From Falsiroseomonas ponticola (GTDB lineage: Bacteria > Pseudomonadota > Alphaproteobacteria > Acetobacterales > Acetobacteraceae): DNA of 64,000 bases. Of the stretch, positions 1-9,035 are shown piece by piece. Each line of letters opens with the position of its first letter. Positions within the stretch are counted from its first letter, which is position 1. The position numbers and the translations under genes were made by a program. The stretch covers positions 744,001 through 808,000 of the forward strand of contig NZ_JAERQN010000001.1 in the NCBI RefSeq assembly GCF_016805305.1, read 5' to 3'. Under the pieces are notes generated by a model. That model searched no databases, had not been told where the DNA came from, and was given only the letters and a program-made list of their open reading frames with translations.

Positions 1-230
<230 letters not shown>

Positions 231-431
231 GGGTACAGTCCGACTTCCGGTTCGGGCCGACCCCGGCCGCCCCGCGACGGATCGCCGGACGGCGTCCATC
301 ACAGGCGCAAAGCGGGCCCTTTGACTTGATGCGGCGCACACATAAGGGCGCCCGCCGGAAAAAGCGAGCAGGAACCGCGCCCGGCCGGCGGGCGGCAGCC
401 CTGCGTCGCGGTCACGGCCGCGTGCCGGCGC

Positions 432-1055
432 TCAGCCGGGGGCCTTCGAGGAACTGGGCGGGATGTCGCCCGGCCCGGCGGGCGCGCGGGGGTAGCTGGT
501 ATCGGCGCCGATCGGCACCGGCGGGCTCGCCGTGCCGCCGACCGGCATGTCCTGCGGCGCGATGCCGGGCAGGGGCAGCGGGCGCTGGGCCAGGGGAGGG
601 GGCGCCGGGTCCGGGTTCGCGGCCGGGGCGGCGGCCCGGGGCGGCGGCGCGTCGAGCCAGGCGAGCGCCTGGTCGATATGGGTGGCGGCCGCCGCGCCGT
701 CCCGCTGGCCGAGCGCGGCGCGCGCCGCGGCGATCTGCCCGACCGCGCCGCCCTGGCGGGGGCGGTCGGCCTCGCTGGCCAGTTCGGACCGCGTCAGCAG
801 CCGGGCCTCCGCCCGTTCCAGCAGGTCCAGCGCCTGCCCGGCGCGGCCGGCGCCGAGCGCCCCGCCTGCCAGGCGCAGCAGGGTGGCGGGGTCGTCGATC
901 GCCTCCGCGAGGGAGGGGGCGGGCGGCGTGGCGCGCGGCCCCGGCCGCGTCGGCGCCACGGCGGCGCCGGTGCCATCCTGCGCGGCCGCGGGCCAGGCCA
1001 GCAGGGGCGAGAGGAGGAGGAGGAGGGCAGGCAGGATCGGCGGGCGGGCGGGCAT
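432..1055 (-). CDS. Secreted hypothetical protein, alanine/proline rich
   Basis: A 207-residue protein with a clear Sec signal peptide: MPARPPIL then a leucine-rich core ending at AAAQ near residue 26. The mature part has a helical Ala/Leu/Arg-rich middle (about residues 48-135) that looks like one or two TPR-like helical pairs. A low-complexity Pro/Ala tail follows from about residue 138. No catalytic motif was seen and no family is recognised. It lies 64 nt downstream of the adenosine kinase gene on the same strand and could be co-transcribed with it. Export to the periplasm is the only safe inference. Confidence 0.6.
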   Translation of the reverse strand: MPARPPILPALLLLLSPLLAWPAAAQDGTGAAVAPTRPGPRATPPAPSLAEAIDDPATLLRLAGGALGAGRAGQALDLLERAEARLLTRSELASEADRPRQGGAVGQIAAARAALGQRDGAAAATHIDQALAWLDAPPPRAAAPAANPDPAPPPLAQRPLPLPGIAPQDMPVGGTASPPVPIGADTSYPRAPAGPGDIPPSSSKAPG

Positions 1056-1119
1056 GGCGTGTTCTCCGGCGGGGGCATCCCCCGGCCCGGTGAACCGCCG
1101 GCCCGCCCGGCCGGTTCCC

Positions 1120-2112
1120 TTACCCCTGGGCGACCAGCGCCTTCAGGTCCGCCTGCGGGCGGGCGCCGAAATGGCTGATCGCCTCCGCCGCCGCCACGCT
1201 GCCCCAGCGGCCGCATTCCGGCAGCGCCTTGCCATGCGCCAGCCCCGCCAGGAAGCCCGCGGCATAGGCATCGCCGGCGCCGGTGGTGTCCACCACCGTG
1301 GTCGGCACGGCCGCGACGTCGAAGCGCTCCGCCCCCGCGATGACGACGCTGCCCTTCTCGCTGCGGGTCACGGCGGCCAGCGCCACCTCCTGCCGCAGCT
1401 GCGCCAGGGCGGCGTCGAAATCCTCGGTCTCGTAGAGGGAGAGCAGCTCGGCCTCATTGGCGAAGAGGATGTCGGTCTCCTCCTTCACGAAGGCGCGGAA
1501 GGCGGCGCGGTGGCGGCCGACGCAGAAGGCGTCGGAGAGCGTGAGCGCCACCCTCCGACCGGCCGCATGCGCGGCCCGGGAGGCCTTGCGAAAGGCTTCC
1601 TGGGCGGCGGGGGGGTCGAAGAGATAGCCCTCGAGGTAGGTGATGGCGGCGGAGGCGACCTCGGCCTCGTCCACATCGTCGGGGCCGAAGGTGACGCAGG
1701 CGCCGAGGAAGGTGTTCATCGTCCGCTGCCCGTCGGGGGAGACGAGGATGAGGCAGCGCGCGGTCGGCGCGCCACCGACCAGCGGCGCGGTCGGGAAGCG
1801 GACGCCGGCGGCGCGGATGTCATGGGCGAAGACCTTCCCCAGCCCGTCATCCGCCACCTTGCCGAGATAGCCGACGCGGGCGCCGAGCGCGGCGGCGACG
1901 GCGCAGGTATTGCCGGCGGAGCCGCCGGAGCTTTCGATGCCGGGGCCCATGGCGGCGTAGATCGCCTCCGCCGTCGCGGCATCGATCAGCGCCATGCCGC
2001 CCTTGGGCATGCCATGGGCGGCGAGGAAGCTGTCCTCCGCCCGGGCCTGCACATCGACGATGGCGTTGCCGATCCCGAGCAGGTCGAGGGTGGGCAGGGT
2101 GGCGTTGGGCAT
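1120..2112 (-). CDS. PfkB-family carbohydrate kinase, probably adenosine kinase
   Basis: A 330-residue ribokinase-fold kinase. The N-terminal half has the sugar-binding glycine pair (SSGGSAGNTCAVAAALGA, about residues 62-79). The C-terminal signature DTTGAGDAYAAGF (about 275-287) contains the catalytic Asp and anion hole. Length, the LLGIGNAIVDV start and the NTFLGA segment match the alphaproteobacterial adenosine kinase subgroup, which phosphorylates adenosine to AMP. Substrate cannot be fixed from sequence alone, because PfkB members also act on ribose, fructose or nucleosides. The ATG at 2112 precedes the conserved beta strand by about 10 residues. Confidence 0.8.
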   Translation of the reverse strand: MPNATLPTLDLLGIGNAIVDVQARAEDSFLAAHGMPKGGMALIDAATAEAIYAAMGPGIESSGGSAGNTCAVAAALGARVGYLGKVADDGLGKVFAHDIRAAGVRFPTAPLVGGAPTARCLILVSPDGQRTMNTFLGACVTFGPDDVDEAEVASAAITYLEGYLFDPPAAQEAFRKASRAAHAAGRRVALTLSDAFCVGRHRAAFRAFVKEETDILFANEAELLSLYETEDFDAALAQLRQEVALAAVTRSEKGSVVIAGAERFDVAAVPTTVVDTTGAGDAYAAGFLAGLAHGKALPECGRWGSVAAAEAISHFGARPQADLKALVAQG

Positions 2113-2197
2113 GGGGCGGGGAACCTCGCGCAGGCGTCAGGGGGTGGAAGGCGGCCGGAAGTTGCCGGAAGGGGCGGGCCGCCGCTAGTGCCGGTGG

Positions 2198-2881
2198 ATG
2201 CTCAGAGCCCTGATGACGGCATTTCGCCAGCTTCCCGACCCCGCCTTCCGCCAGCCGGTGCTGCTGGGCGCCGCGGGGGCGCTGGCGGGGCTGCTGGCGA
2301 TCGGGGCGCTGGCTTCCTGGGGCCTCGGCCACCTCGCGGCCGGCACCGGCTGGTTCGCGGGCGTCGCCGCGGCGGCCGGCGGCGTGCTGGTGGTCTTCGC
2401 GGCCTGGTGGCTGTTCGTGCCGATGCTGCTGGCGATCTCCGGCCTGTTCCTGGATGGCGTCGCGGCGGCGGTGGAGCGGCGGCACTACCCGGCCCTGCCC
2501 CCGGCCGCCGGCGCCAGCACGGCGGGGCAGGCCTGGTCCGGCTTCGTGCTGGCGGCGAAGATGGCGGGGCTGACGCTGATCCTGCTGCCGCTGTCGCTGG
2601 TGCTGCCGATGATCGGCACGCTCGGCCTCTGGGGCGTCGCCGCCATCGGGCTGGGCGAGGGGTTGTTCGAGGGGGTGGCGCTGCGGCGCATGGACCGCGC
2701 GGCGGCGGAGGCGCTGCGCCGCCGGCGCCGGAGCGCGATCTGGGGGCTGGGCGGCGCGCTCGCGGCGATGGCGGCGGTGCCGCTGCTCAACCTGCTGGTC
2801 CCGGTGCTCGGCACCGCGGCGATGACGCACCTGCTGCACCGGGTCGATCCGGCCGCGAATCCAGCGAAATCCGGGGGATGA
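2198..2881 (+). CDS. EI24-domain / CysZ-like membrane protein
   Basis: A 227-residue integral membrane protein with about four long hydrophobic segments (roughly residues 22-45, 52-85, 120-155 and 180-210), an R-rich loop near 170-180 and a polar tail. The N-terminal FRQLPDPAFR segment and overall arrangement match the EI24 (CysZ-like) family common in Alphaproteobacteria. CysZ of enterobacteria imports sulfate, but the alphaproteobacterial relatives are not characterised, so transport is only a possibility. ATG 2198 was used; ATG 2213 is an alternative. It is divergent from the adenosine kinase gene. Confidence 0.7.
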   Translation: MLRALMTAFRQLPDPAFRQPVLLGAAGALAGLLAIGALASWGLGHLAAGTGWFAGVAAAAGGVLVVFAAWWLFVPMLLAISGLFLDGVAAAVERRHYPALPPAAGASTAGQAWSGFVLAAKMAGLTLILLPLSLVLPMIGTLGLWGVAAIGLGEGLFEGVALRRMDRAAAEALRRRRRSAIWGLGGALAAMAAVPLLNLLVPVLGTAAMTHLLHRVDPAANPAKSGG

Positions 2882-3056
2882 GTCTGTGGACAAATGCGGG
2901 ACAAGGGCTTCCCGCCGTTGTCTCCGCGCATGCCCGCGTGTTAGCCGGGGGCCTGAGTACGGGCACGGCGGGGAAGCGCCCGGCGGCCGGATCGGGGCGA
3001 CCCGGTGCGGCAGTGACGTCGCCGCTATCGACGCCGGGATGTGAAGGGGGACGATC

Positions 3057-3734
3057 ATGAATGTCTTTGGCCGCCGCCGCGATGAGAAGCCGGCCGCGGA
3101 AGCCCCCGAGCCCCAGCCCGCCACCGTGCCGACCACGCGCGACCCCGATCTGGGCGCGCCTCCGTTCCGACCCTCCAGGGATGCCTCCACCATGAGCCTC
3201 GCGCCGAAGCCCCCCTCCCCCACCCCGTCCATGCCGGGCGGCCCGACGCCGCCCGCCGGCACGGCGATCCCGCCGCGGCCGCCCCAGATGGGCGGGGCCA
3301 TGGGGGGTGGCATGCCGGTCGGCCAGCCCGGCGCGCCCACCATGCCGACGCCGCGCCCCTCCAGCCCCGATCGCCGCACGCTGGTCGTCGGCCGCGGGAT
3401 CAGCCTGCAGGGCACGGTGGCGGATGCCGAGCGCCTGGTGGTGGAAGGCACGGTCGAGAGCCAGATGATCCAGGCGACCGAGCTGTCCATCAGCCAGACC
3501 GGCGTCTTCAAGGGCGAGGTCCAGGTCGAGGACGCCGAGATCGCCGGCACCTTCGACGGCACGCTGACGGCGCGCGGCCAGCTGGTCATCCGTGGCACCG
3601 GCCGCGTCATCGGCGTGGCGCGCTGCCGCCGCCTGATGGTCGAGGATGGCGGCCAGATCTCCGGCCGCATGGAGATGCTGGGCGACACGCAGGTTCCCCC
3701 CGGCCCGGCGCCCCGCGCCTACGCCGAGGGCTGA
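3057..3734 (+). CDS. Bactofilin (polymer-forming cytoskeletal protein)
   Basis: A 225-residue protein. A Pro/Gly/Met-rich disordered N-terminal half (about 1-105) is followed by a bactofilin beta-helix core (about 110-205). The core starts TLVVGRGISLQGTVADAERL and continues with short VEGTVES, GEVQVEDAEIAGTFDGTLTA and GTGRVIGVARC turns. Bactofilins assemble without nucleotides into cytoplasmic filaments or membrane-attached sheets that organise cell-wall enzymes, stalks or chromosome segregation factors. The GGGGGA ribosome-binding site a few bases before ATG 3057 supports the start. The N-terminal tail is longer than in Caulobacter BacA, with several PxMPGGP-like stretches. A very strong hairpin follows the stop. 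Confidence 0.88.
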   Translation: MNVFGRRRDEKPAAEAPEPQPATVPTTRDPDLGAPPFRPSRDASTMSLAPKPPSPTPSMPGGPTPPAGTAIPPRPPQMGGAMGGGMPVGQPGAPTMPTPRPSSPDRRTLVVGRGISLQGTVADAERLVVEGTVESQMIQATELSISQTGVFKGEVQVEDAEIAGTFDGTLTARGQLVIRGTGRVIGVARCRRLMVEDGGQISGRMEMLGDTQVPPGPAPRAYAEG

Positions 3735-3742
3735 GGCCTTCG

Positions 3743-3777
3743 GGCCGGGGCGGCGGGCGCACCCCGCCGCCCCGGCC
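3743..3777 (+). terminator. 15-bp perfect hairpin after the bactofilin gene
   Basis: The arms 3743-3757 and 3763-3777 are perfectly complementary (GGCCGGGGCGGCGGG / its reverse complement) with a 5-nt loop. There is no T tract. It begins 8 nt after the bactofilin stop and ends 13 nt before the next likely start codon at 3791. It may act as a terminator, an mRNA 3' stabiliser, or an element insulating the downstream gene. Confidence 0.6.
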
Positions 3778-3790
3778 GATGCCGGGCACG

Positions 3791-4312
3791 ATGCGACGCC
3801 TCCTCCCCCTTCTGCTGCTGCCGCTCGCGGCCTGCGTGGCGCAGGGCCCTTCCGACACCGCGCAGGTGTTGCAGGAGGCGCTGGCGACGCACCAGGCGAG
3901 CCTGGCCGGCATCGCGCCCCGCCCGGCCGGGGCCGGGGGAGAGGGCACGGAACCCGCGACGGTGGCGCCCATCGTCGCGCGGCCGGCGCCGCCCGGCAGC
4001 GTGCCGACGCTGGCGGGCCAGCTGGTCGGCCAGCCTCCGGAAGCCGTCACGCAGTGGCTGGGCGAGCCCCGGCTGCGCCGCAGCGAGGGCAATGCGGAGA
4101 TCTGGCACTACCAGGCCACGCAATGCCACCTGGACCTGATCCTGTACCGGGAGGAAGGGCCGCGCCCCGCGATGCGCGTGGCCCATGCCGCCGCCCGCGC
4201 CGTGGGCACCGCGCGGCGCGGGGAAGCCGCCTGCCTGCGGGACATCGCCCGCGGCGCCATGCTGCGGCCGAACGGCGCGCCGCCGACCGAGGAAGCGCGC
4301 GCGGGCGCCTGA
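3791..4312 (+). CDS. Lipoprotein of unknown function with BamE/SmpA-like segment
   Basis: Starting at ATG 3791 the protein has 173 residues and a compact lipoprotein signal, MRRLLPLLLLPLAAC, with the lipobox Cys at residue 15. ATG 3779 in the same frame would add MPGT and is less likely. The C-terminal half carries a segment LVGQPPEAVTQWLGEPRLRR, then an acidic/polar turn, then EIWHYQATQCHLDLILY. The pattern of a small helix, a 'G.P...R..G....W.Y' turn and a beta strand resembles SmpA/OmlA (BamE-type) domains. It is likely anchored in the membrane facing the periplasm. Function is unknown. Confidence 0.65.
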   Translation: MRRLLPLLLLPLAACVAQGPSDTAQVLQEALATHQASLAGIAPRPAGAGGEGTEPATVAPIVARPAPPGSVPTLAGQLVGQPPEAVTQWLGEPRLRRSEGNAEIWHYQATQCHLDLILYREEGPRPAMRVAHAAARAVGTARRGEAACLRDIARGAMLRPNGAPPTEEARAGA

Positions 4313-4334
4313 GCGGTGGGTGCTGTACCGGCAG

Positions 4335-4553
4335 CTACAGGTACTTGCCGCGCTCCATGATCTCCAGCGTGTACTGCCTGTAGGTCATCCCCAACTCCTC
4401 CGCCCGCGCCAGGCGGCGCAGGGCGATTTCCGGCGGCGGGGTCTTCCAGGCCTTGCGATGGGCCCGCTTCCACAGGAACAGGCGGCCGCCGCCCGGGTCC
4501 GGCTCCTCCTCCAGCGGCGGGCCGCCATTGTGGCCGATGCCGGGGGGGATCAC
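4335..4553 (-). CDS. Small GHNGGPPL-motif protein
   Basis: A 72-residue basic/acidic protein with the start MIPPGIGHNGGPPLEEEP. The GHNGGPPL motif recurs at the ends of many small, uncharacterised alphaproteobacterial and phage-associated proteins. The rest (RLFLWKRAHRKAWKTPP and EELGMTYRQYTLEIMERG) is probably two helices. The GTG start at 4553 overlaps the TGA stop of the upstream GNAT gene by four bases (GTGA), indicating translational coupling. Function unknown. I treat it as real because of the motif and the coupling. Confidence 0.65.
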   Translation of the reverse strand: MIPPGIGHNGGPPLEEEPDPGGGRLFLWKRAHRKAWKTPPPEIALRRLARAEELGMTYRQYTLEIMERGKYL

Positions 4554-5086
4554 GCCGCCAGGTCGCGGTAGAAGAAGGTGCTGCCGCAGGGGCGGCCATC
4601 CGGGTGCAGGGCGAAGCGCGGGATGGTGCCCAGCGCGGTCCAGCCGAGGCGCCGGTAGAGCCGCTCCCCCTCCCCGCCCTCCGCCGTGTCCAGCACCAGC
4701 AGGCTGCGGCCGAGGTCACGGGCCAGCCCCTCCGCCGCCCGCATCAGGGCGGTGCCGAGGCCGCGGCCGCGGGCGGTCCGGCGCACCAGCATCTTCGCGA
4801 TCTCCGCCCGGTGGGGCTGGTTCTCCGGCATGGCGAGCAGCAGCTGCACGGTGCCGAGGACGGTGCCCGCTTCCTCCGCCACGAAAAGGGCGCGGTCGCC
4901 CCTGGCGACGCCCGCCGCCACGCCCTGCCAGAAGGCCAGGGACCGGGCCGGGTCCAGCGGATGCATGAAGCTGACCGAGGCGCCGCCCGCCACGCAATCC
5001 ACCAGCACCTCGGCCAGCGCCGGAGCCAGGCTGGCGGCCTCCGTCGCATCGAGGCGACGGATCGGGGGAGGGGCGTCTCGGTTCAT
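4550..5086 (-). CDS. GNAT-family N-acetyltransferase
   Basis: A 178-residue GNAT protein. The acetyl-CoA pyrophosphate loop RRTARGRGLGTALMRAAEG (about residues 103-121) is the Q/RxxGxG/A motif A. It is preceded by the beta-4 strand with AEIAKMLV and followed by SLLVLDTAEGGEGERLYRRLGW. The substrate is not predictable; related proteins acetylate small amines, antibiotics or amino acids. It is divergent from the XRE-cupin regulator with only 38 nt between start codons, so that regulator may control it. It is translationally coupled to the small GHNGGPPL gene. Confidence 0.85.
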   Translation of the reverse strand: MNRDAPPPIRRLDATEAASLAPALAEVLVDCVAGGASVSFMHPLDPARSLAFWQGVAAGVARGDRALFVAEEAGTVLGTVQLLLAMPENQPHRAEIAKMLVRRTARGRGLGTALMRAAEGLARDLGRSLLVLDTAEGGEGERLYRRLGWTALGTIPRFALHPDGRPCGSTFFYRDLAA

Positions 5087-5124
5087 GGCTGGTTCCGTGC
5101 TGCCGATGTGACTATGATGGACGC

Positions 5125-5799
5125 ATGTCCACCATGCAAGACGAACCCGCTGCGGCGCAGCAACATGATTTGGCCGCCCCGCCGCAATACGATTCCGCCG
5201 CTCCGCCGCAATACGATCCCGCCGCTCCGCCGCAGGCGGATGAGGCCGCCCGCCGCCTGGCGGAGCGCCTGCGGCTGGAGCGGGAGGCGCGGGGCTGGTC
5301 GATCGCGGAGCTGGCCGCCAGGTCCGGCGTCTCCCGCGCCATGATCAGCAAGGTGGAGCGGGCGGAGGCGAGCCCGACGGCGGCGCTGCTCGGGCGCCTC
5401 TCCGGCCCCTTCGGCCTGACGCTGTCCGGCCTGCTGGCGCGGGCGGAGGCGGCGCCGGCGGGCGGCGTGGTGGCGCGGGTGGCCGACCAGGCGCGGTGGC
5501 GGGACCCGGGCACGGGGTATCTCCGCCGGCAGCTTTCGCCCCTCGGCGCGGATCCCGAACTGGTGCGGGTGGAACTGCCGCCGCTGGCCCGCGTGCCCTA
5601 CCCCGCCGAATCCTATGCGCTGATCCGGGGTCAATGCGTCTGGCTGCTGGAAGGCACGCTGCTGTTCCATGAGGGTGCGGTGACGCACCGGCTGGAGCCC
5701 GGGGATTGCCTGGCGCTCGGCCCGCCGGCGGATTGCGCCTACGAGAACCCCTCCGCCACGCAGCCCTGCCTCTACGTGGTGGCGCTGGCGCGGCGCTGA
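5125..5799 (+). CDS. XRE-family regulator with C-terminal cupin domain
   Basis: A 224-residue regulator. Residues 1-40 are low complexity with three tandem copies of an AAPPQYD-type octapeptide. A lambda-repressor-like HTH follows (about 47-100; GWSIAELAARSGVSRAMISKVER). The C-terminal cupin (about 125-222) has PPLARVPYPAE, then RGQCVWLLEGTLLF, then LEPGDCLALGP. XRE-cupin regulators sense a small ligand in the beta barrel and often repress a neighbouring divergent gene. Here that would be the GNAT gene starting 38 nt away or the AEC transporter downstream. Confidence 0.85.
   Translation: MSTMQDEPAAAQQHDLAAPPQYDSAAPPQYDPAAPPQADEAARRLAERLRLEREARGWSIAELAARSGVSRAMISKVERAEASPTAALLGRLSGPFGLTLSGLLARAEAAPAGGVVARVADQARWRDPGTGYLRRQLSPLGADPELVRVELPPLARVPYPAESYALIRGQCVWLLEGTLLFHEGAVTHRLEPGDCLALGPPADCAYENPSATQPCLYVVALARR
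5170..5241 (+). repeat. Three 24-bp tandem repeats inside the XRE regulator gene
   Basis: Three imperfect copies of a 24-bp unit encode AAPPQYDS, AAPPQYDP and AAPPQADE, immediately before the HTH domain. The unit keeps frame, so copy-number change would alter only the length of a disordered N-terminal arm. Confidence 0.75.
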
Positions 5800-5839
5800 G
5801 GCTTCGGGGAGATAGGGGCATGCCCTGCCCGTCTCCCCC

Positions 5840-6757
5840 ATGATCCAGTGGCTGAACGCCTTCGTCCCGGTCTTCGGGCTGCTGGCGCTGGGCGCCGTGC
5901 TGCGGCGCCACCTGCTGCCGAACGACCTGGTCTGGGCGGGGATGGAGCGGCTGATCTTCTGGGTGCTGCTGCCCTGCCTGGTGGCCACGGCGCTGTCGGG
6001 CGTCGATCTCGGCCATCTGCCGGTCGGCGGCATGGCGGTGGCGATCTGGGCGGCGCTGGGCTTCGGCACGCTGGCGGCGGTGGGGCTGGCGCGACTGCTG
6101 GGGGAGGGGCATGCGGCCATGACCTCCGTCCTGCAGGGGGGCATCCGCTTCAACAACCTGATGGGCTTCGCCATCGCGGGCGCGGTCTGGGGCCAGGCGG
6201 GGCTGGCGCTGGCGGCGGTGGCCACGGGGCTGATCGTGCCGGTGGTGCAGGCGATCTCCACCATCGCCTTCGCGCTGGGCGCGGAGGGCCGGGTGCGGCC
6301 CTGGCGGCTGCTGCGCCAGGTCTTCGCCAACCCGCTGATCATCGCGGTGCTGGCGGGGTTCCTGCTCTCCGCCCTGGGGGGGCTGCCGCCGGGGATCGGG
6401 CCGATGGTGCGGAATTTGGGCCAGGCCTCCGTCGCGCTCGGGCTGCTCTGCGTCGGCGCGGCACTGACGCCGCAGGGGCTGACCACGCGGCCGCTGACCC
6501 AGGCGGCGACGGCGCTGCTCAAGCTGGTGGCGATGCCGGCCGTCACCTGGGCCTTCTGCGCGGCCATGGGCATCGGCCCCATGCCGACGGTGATCGCCGT
6601 GCTGTTCATGGCGCTGCCGACGGCGGCGACGAGCTATGTGATGGCCCGCGCCATGGGCGGCGATGCGCCGCTGATGGCGGCGATCACCACCAGCGAACAC
6701 GTGCTGTCGCTGCTGACGCTGCCGGTCTGGCTGTTCCTGCTGGGGCGGCTGCTGTAG
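5840..6757 (+). CDS. AEC-family transporter (auxin efflux carrier type permease)
   Basis: A 305-residue membrane protein with about ten hydrophobic segments in the two five-helix halves typical of the AEC family. The first half holds FNNLMGFAIAGAVWG near residues 100-115. The second half ends with the helix pair FMALPTAATSYVMARAMGGD and TTSEHVLSLLTLPVWLFLL. Bacterial members export or import small organic acids such as malate or malonate; substrate is unknown here. It starts 40 nt after the XRE-cupin regulator on the same strand and is a plausible target of that regulator. Confidence 0.85.
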   Translation: MIQWLNAFVPVFGLLALGAVLRRHLLPNDLVWAGMERLIFWVLLPCLVATALSGVDLGHLPVGGMAVAIWAALGFGTLAAVGLARLLGEGHAAMTSVLQGGIRFNNLMGFAIAGAVWGQAGLALAAVATGLIVPVVQAISTIAFALGAEGRVRPWRLLRQVFANPLIIAVLAGFLLSALGGLPPGIGPMVRNLGQASVALGLLCVGAALTPQGLTTRPLTQAATALLKLVAMPAVTWAFCAAMGIGPMPTVIAVLFMALPTAATSYVMARAMGGDAPLMAAITTSEHVLSLLTLPVWLFLLGRLL

Positions 6758-6883
6758 CGGCCGCCGGCCCTGGCCGCCGCGGGAAACTCTTCGTGCGTTT
6801 GGCGTATTGAGGCTCGTCACGGTCCCCGGCCGGCCGCATCTCCGGCGCGGCCGGGGCGGATCCGGAAGGAGCAGGCGGGGCGC

Positions 6884-7984
6884 ATGACGGCTGGCTGGGC
6901 GAGCGTGCCCGTGATCCTGGTATGGGCCGTGTCGCTGCTGCTGGTGGGGCTGACCATCCTGCCGCTGTCGAAGCGCCCCTGGTGGTGGATCCGGCTGTGG
7001 GATTATCCGCGCCTGCAGCTGGCCGCGGGCCTGATCGGCATGGCCGCCTTCCAGGCCGTGGTGCTGCCCTGGGGCGGGGCGGAGGGCGCGCTGCGCATCG
7101 TGACGCTGGCCTGCTTCGCCTGGCAGGTCTTCCGCATCTGGCCCTACACCATCCTGCACCGCACGCAGGTGCCGGGGACGCGGCGGCCGGACCCGGCCGA
7201 ATCCCTCACGATCCTGGTGGCCAATGTGCTGCAGGAAAACCGCCGCGCCGCGGATCTGCTGGCCCTGATCCGCCGGGTCGATCCCGACGTGATCCTGACG
7301 CTGGAGACCAATGCCTGGTGGGAGGGGCAGCTGCGCCCGCTGCTGGAGACCCATCCCTTCGCCGTGCTGCACCCGCTGGAGAACACCTACGGCATCCACC
7401 TCTTCTCCCGCCTCCGGCTGCGGGATGCGGTGGTGCGGGAGAGGGTGACGAAGGACATCCCCTCCGTCTTCGCCCGCGTGCGGCTGCGGTCCGGGCGGCT
7501 GGTGGACCTGCATTGCCTGCATCCGGAGCCGCCGCAGATCGGCAACGACGTGGCGGAACGGGATGCGGAGCTGCTGCTGGTGGCGAAGGAGGTCGCGGGC
7601 AATCCGCGGCCGACCATCGTCTGCGGGGACCTCAACGATGTCGCCTGGTCCCACACCACGCGGCTGTTCCAGCGCCTCAGCGGGCTGCTGGATCCGCGCG
7701 TCGGGCGCGGGCTCTACCCCACCTTCCATGCGGAGCACTGGTTCGCGCGCTGGCCGCTGGACCATGTCTTCCACGACGCGCATTTCCGCGTCGCGGGGCT
7801 GCGGGTGCTGCCCTATTACGGCTCCGACCATTTCGCCATGTGCATCACGCTCTGCCATGACGCGACGGCGGCGGTGGAGGCGGAGATTCCCGAGCCCGAC
7901 GAGGACGACCACGCCGAGGCCGAGGCCAAGATCGCGGAGGGGCGGGAGGCGGCCGCGCTCGGCACGCCCCCCGTGCAGGATTAG
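6884..7984 (+). CDS. Membrane-anchored endonuclease/exonuclease/phosphatase family protein
   Basis: A 366-residue protein. Residues 1-90 contain two or three membrane helices. From about residue 108 there is an EEP fold: [11 protein letters not shown] (metal-binding Asn), then [14 protein letters not shown] (catalytic Glu), then [11 protein letters not shown], then LDHVF and the terminal GSDHFAM. All expected DNase-I-like catalytic motifs are present. Soluble or membrane EEP proteins act on phosphodiesters or lipid phosphates; the substrate is not known. The acidic tail [11 protein letters not shown] is not part of the fold. GGAAGGAG before ATG 6884 is a good ribosome-binding site. Confidence 0.85.
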   Translation: MTAGWASVPVILVWAVSLLLVGLTILPLSKRPWWWIRLWDYPRLQLAAGLIGMAAFQAVVLPWGGAEGALRIVTLACFAWQVFRIWPYTILHRTQVPGTRRPDPAESLTILVANVLQENRRAADLLALIRRVDPDVILTLETNAWWEGQLRPLLETHPFAVLHPLENTYGIHLFSRLRLRDAVVRERVTKDIPSVFARVRLRSGRLVDLHCLHPEPPQIGNDVAERDAELLLVAKEVAGNPRPTIVCGDLNDVAWSHTTRLFQRLSGLLDPRVGRGLYPTFHAEHWFARWPLDHVFHDAHFRVAGLRVLPYYGSDHFAMCITLCHDATAAVEAEIPEPDEDDHAEAEAKIAEGREAAALGTPPVQD

Positions 7985-8982
7985 CGCCGGGGCAGGAAGC
8001 CCACGATCTCCTCCGCCCTGGCGCAGATGGGGGAGGCGATCGCCTCCGCCCGGTCGGCGCCGAGCCGCAATTCGGCATCGAGCGCGGCGGGATCGTCCAG
8101 CAGGCGCTTCATCGTGCCCTGGATGGGCGTGAGATGCGCGACCAGCGCCTCCACCAGCACCTCCTTGAAACTGCCAAAACCCTTGCCGCCATGTTCCCGC
8201 AGCACGTTCTCCGGCATGGTGCCGGTGATGGCGGCGAGGATGCCGACCAGGTTGCGCGCCTCCGCCCGCGCCTCCAGGCCCGAGACATGGTCCGGCAGCG
8301 GTTCCGGGTCCGTCTTGGCGCGGCGGATCTTCAGCGCGATGGCGTCGTGGTCATCGGTCAGGTTGATGCGCGACTGGTCGGAGGGATCCGACTTCGACAT
8401 CTTCTTGGTGCCGTCGCGCAGCGACATGACGCGGGCGGCGACGCCCTGGATCATCGGCTCGATGCGGGGGAAGAAATCCACGCCGTAGTCGTGGTTGAAC
8501 TTCTCCGCGATGTCGTTGGCGAGCTCGAGGTGCTGGCGCTGGTCATCGCCCACCGGGACCTTGGTGGCGTGGTAGGTCAGGATGTCGGCGGCCATGAGGT
8601 TCGGATAGACATAGAGGCCCGACCCCGCCGCTTCCCGGTCCTTGCCGGCCTTGTCCTTGAACTGCGTCATGCGGTTCAGCCAGCCGAGCCGCGCCACGCA
8701 GTTGAAGATCCAGGCCAGCCGCGTATGGGCATGGACGTGGGACTGGATGAACAGCGTGCAGCGCCGCGGGTCGAGCCCGCAGGCGATCAGCGCCGCCGCC
8801 ATCTCCCGCGTCTGCCGCGCCAGCTCCTTGGGGTCCTGCCAGACGGTGATGGCGTGCAGGTCCACGACGCAGAAGATGCTCTCATGCGTATCCTGCATCG
8901 GCACCCAGTTGCGGATGGCGCCGAGGTAGTTGCCGAGGGTCGGGACGCCCGAGGGCTGGATGCCGGAGAAGACGCGGGTCAT
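7981..8982 (-). CDS. trpS: Tryptophanyl-tRNA synthetase
   Basis: A 333-residue class I synthetase charging tRNA-Trp, of the usual bacterial length. The ATG at 8982 gives [21 protein letters not shown], which contains the HIGH-equivalent (PTLGN). The second signature [10 protein letters not shown] lies about residue 195. [19 protein letters not shown] is the conserved tRNA/Trp pocket segment. The longer upstream reading frame to 9222 is not needed. It overlaps the last four bases of the convergent EEP gene. The downstream half of the yggS gap (8983-9035) is short. Confidence 0.97.
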   Translation of the reverse strand: MTRVFSGIQPSGVPTLGNYLGAIRNWVPMQDTHESIFCVVDLHAITVWQDPKELARQTREMAAALIACGLDPRRCTLFIQSHVHAHTRLAWIFNCVARLGWLNRMTQFKDKAGKDREAAGSGLYVYPNLMAADILTYHATKVPVGDDQRQHLELANDIAEKFNHDYGVDFFPRIEPMIQGVAARVMSLRDGTKKMSKSDPSDQSRINLTDDHDAIALKIRRAKTDPEPLPDHVSGLEARAEARNLVGILAAITGTMPENVLREHGGKGFGSFKEVLVEALVAHLTPIQGTMKRLLDDPAALDAELRLGADRAEAIASPICARAEEIVGFLPRR

Positions 8983-9035
8983 GGGCTGTATCGCTCGTGT
9001 GATGGGGCGTGGTTGTGCCGGGCGGGCGGGCAACG

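Noticed and set aside
2885..2893. DnaA-box-like TGTGGACAA, possible origin
   Set aside because: A single near match with no AT-rich unwinding region or further boxes around it; not enough to call an origin.
532..3060. 842-codon plus-strand open frame, and a 613-codon minus-strand frame at 1847-3688
   Set aside because: Both run through recognisable genes on other frames (adenosine kinase, EI24 protein, bactofilin) and have the biased Arg/Gly/Ala composition expected from high-GC antisense DNA.
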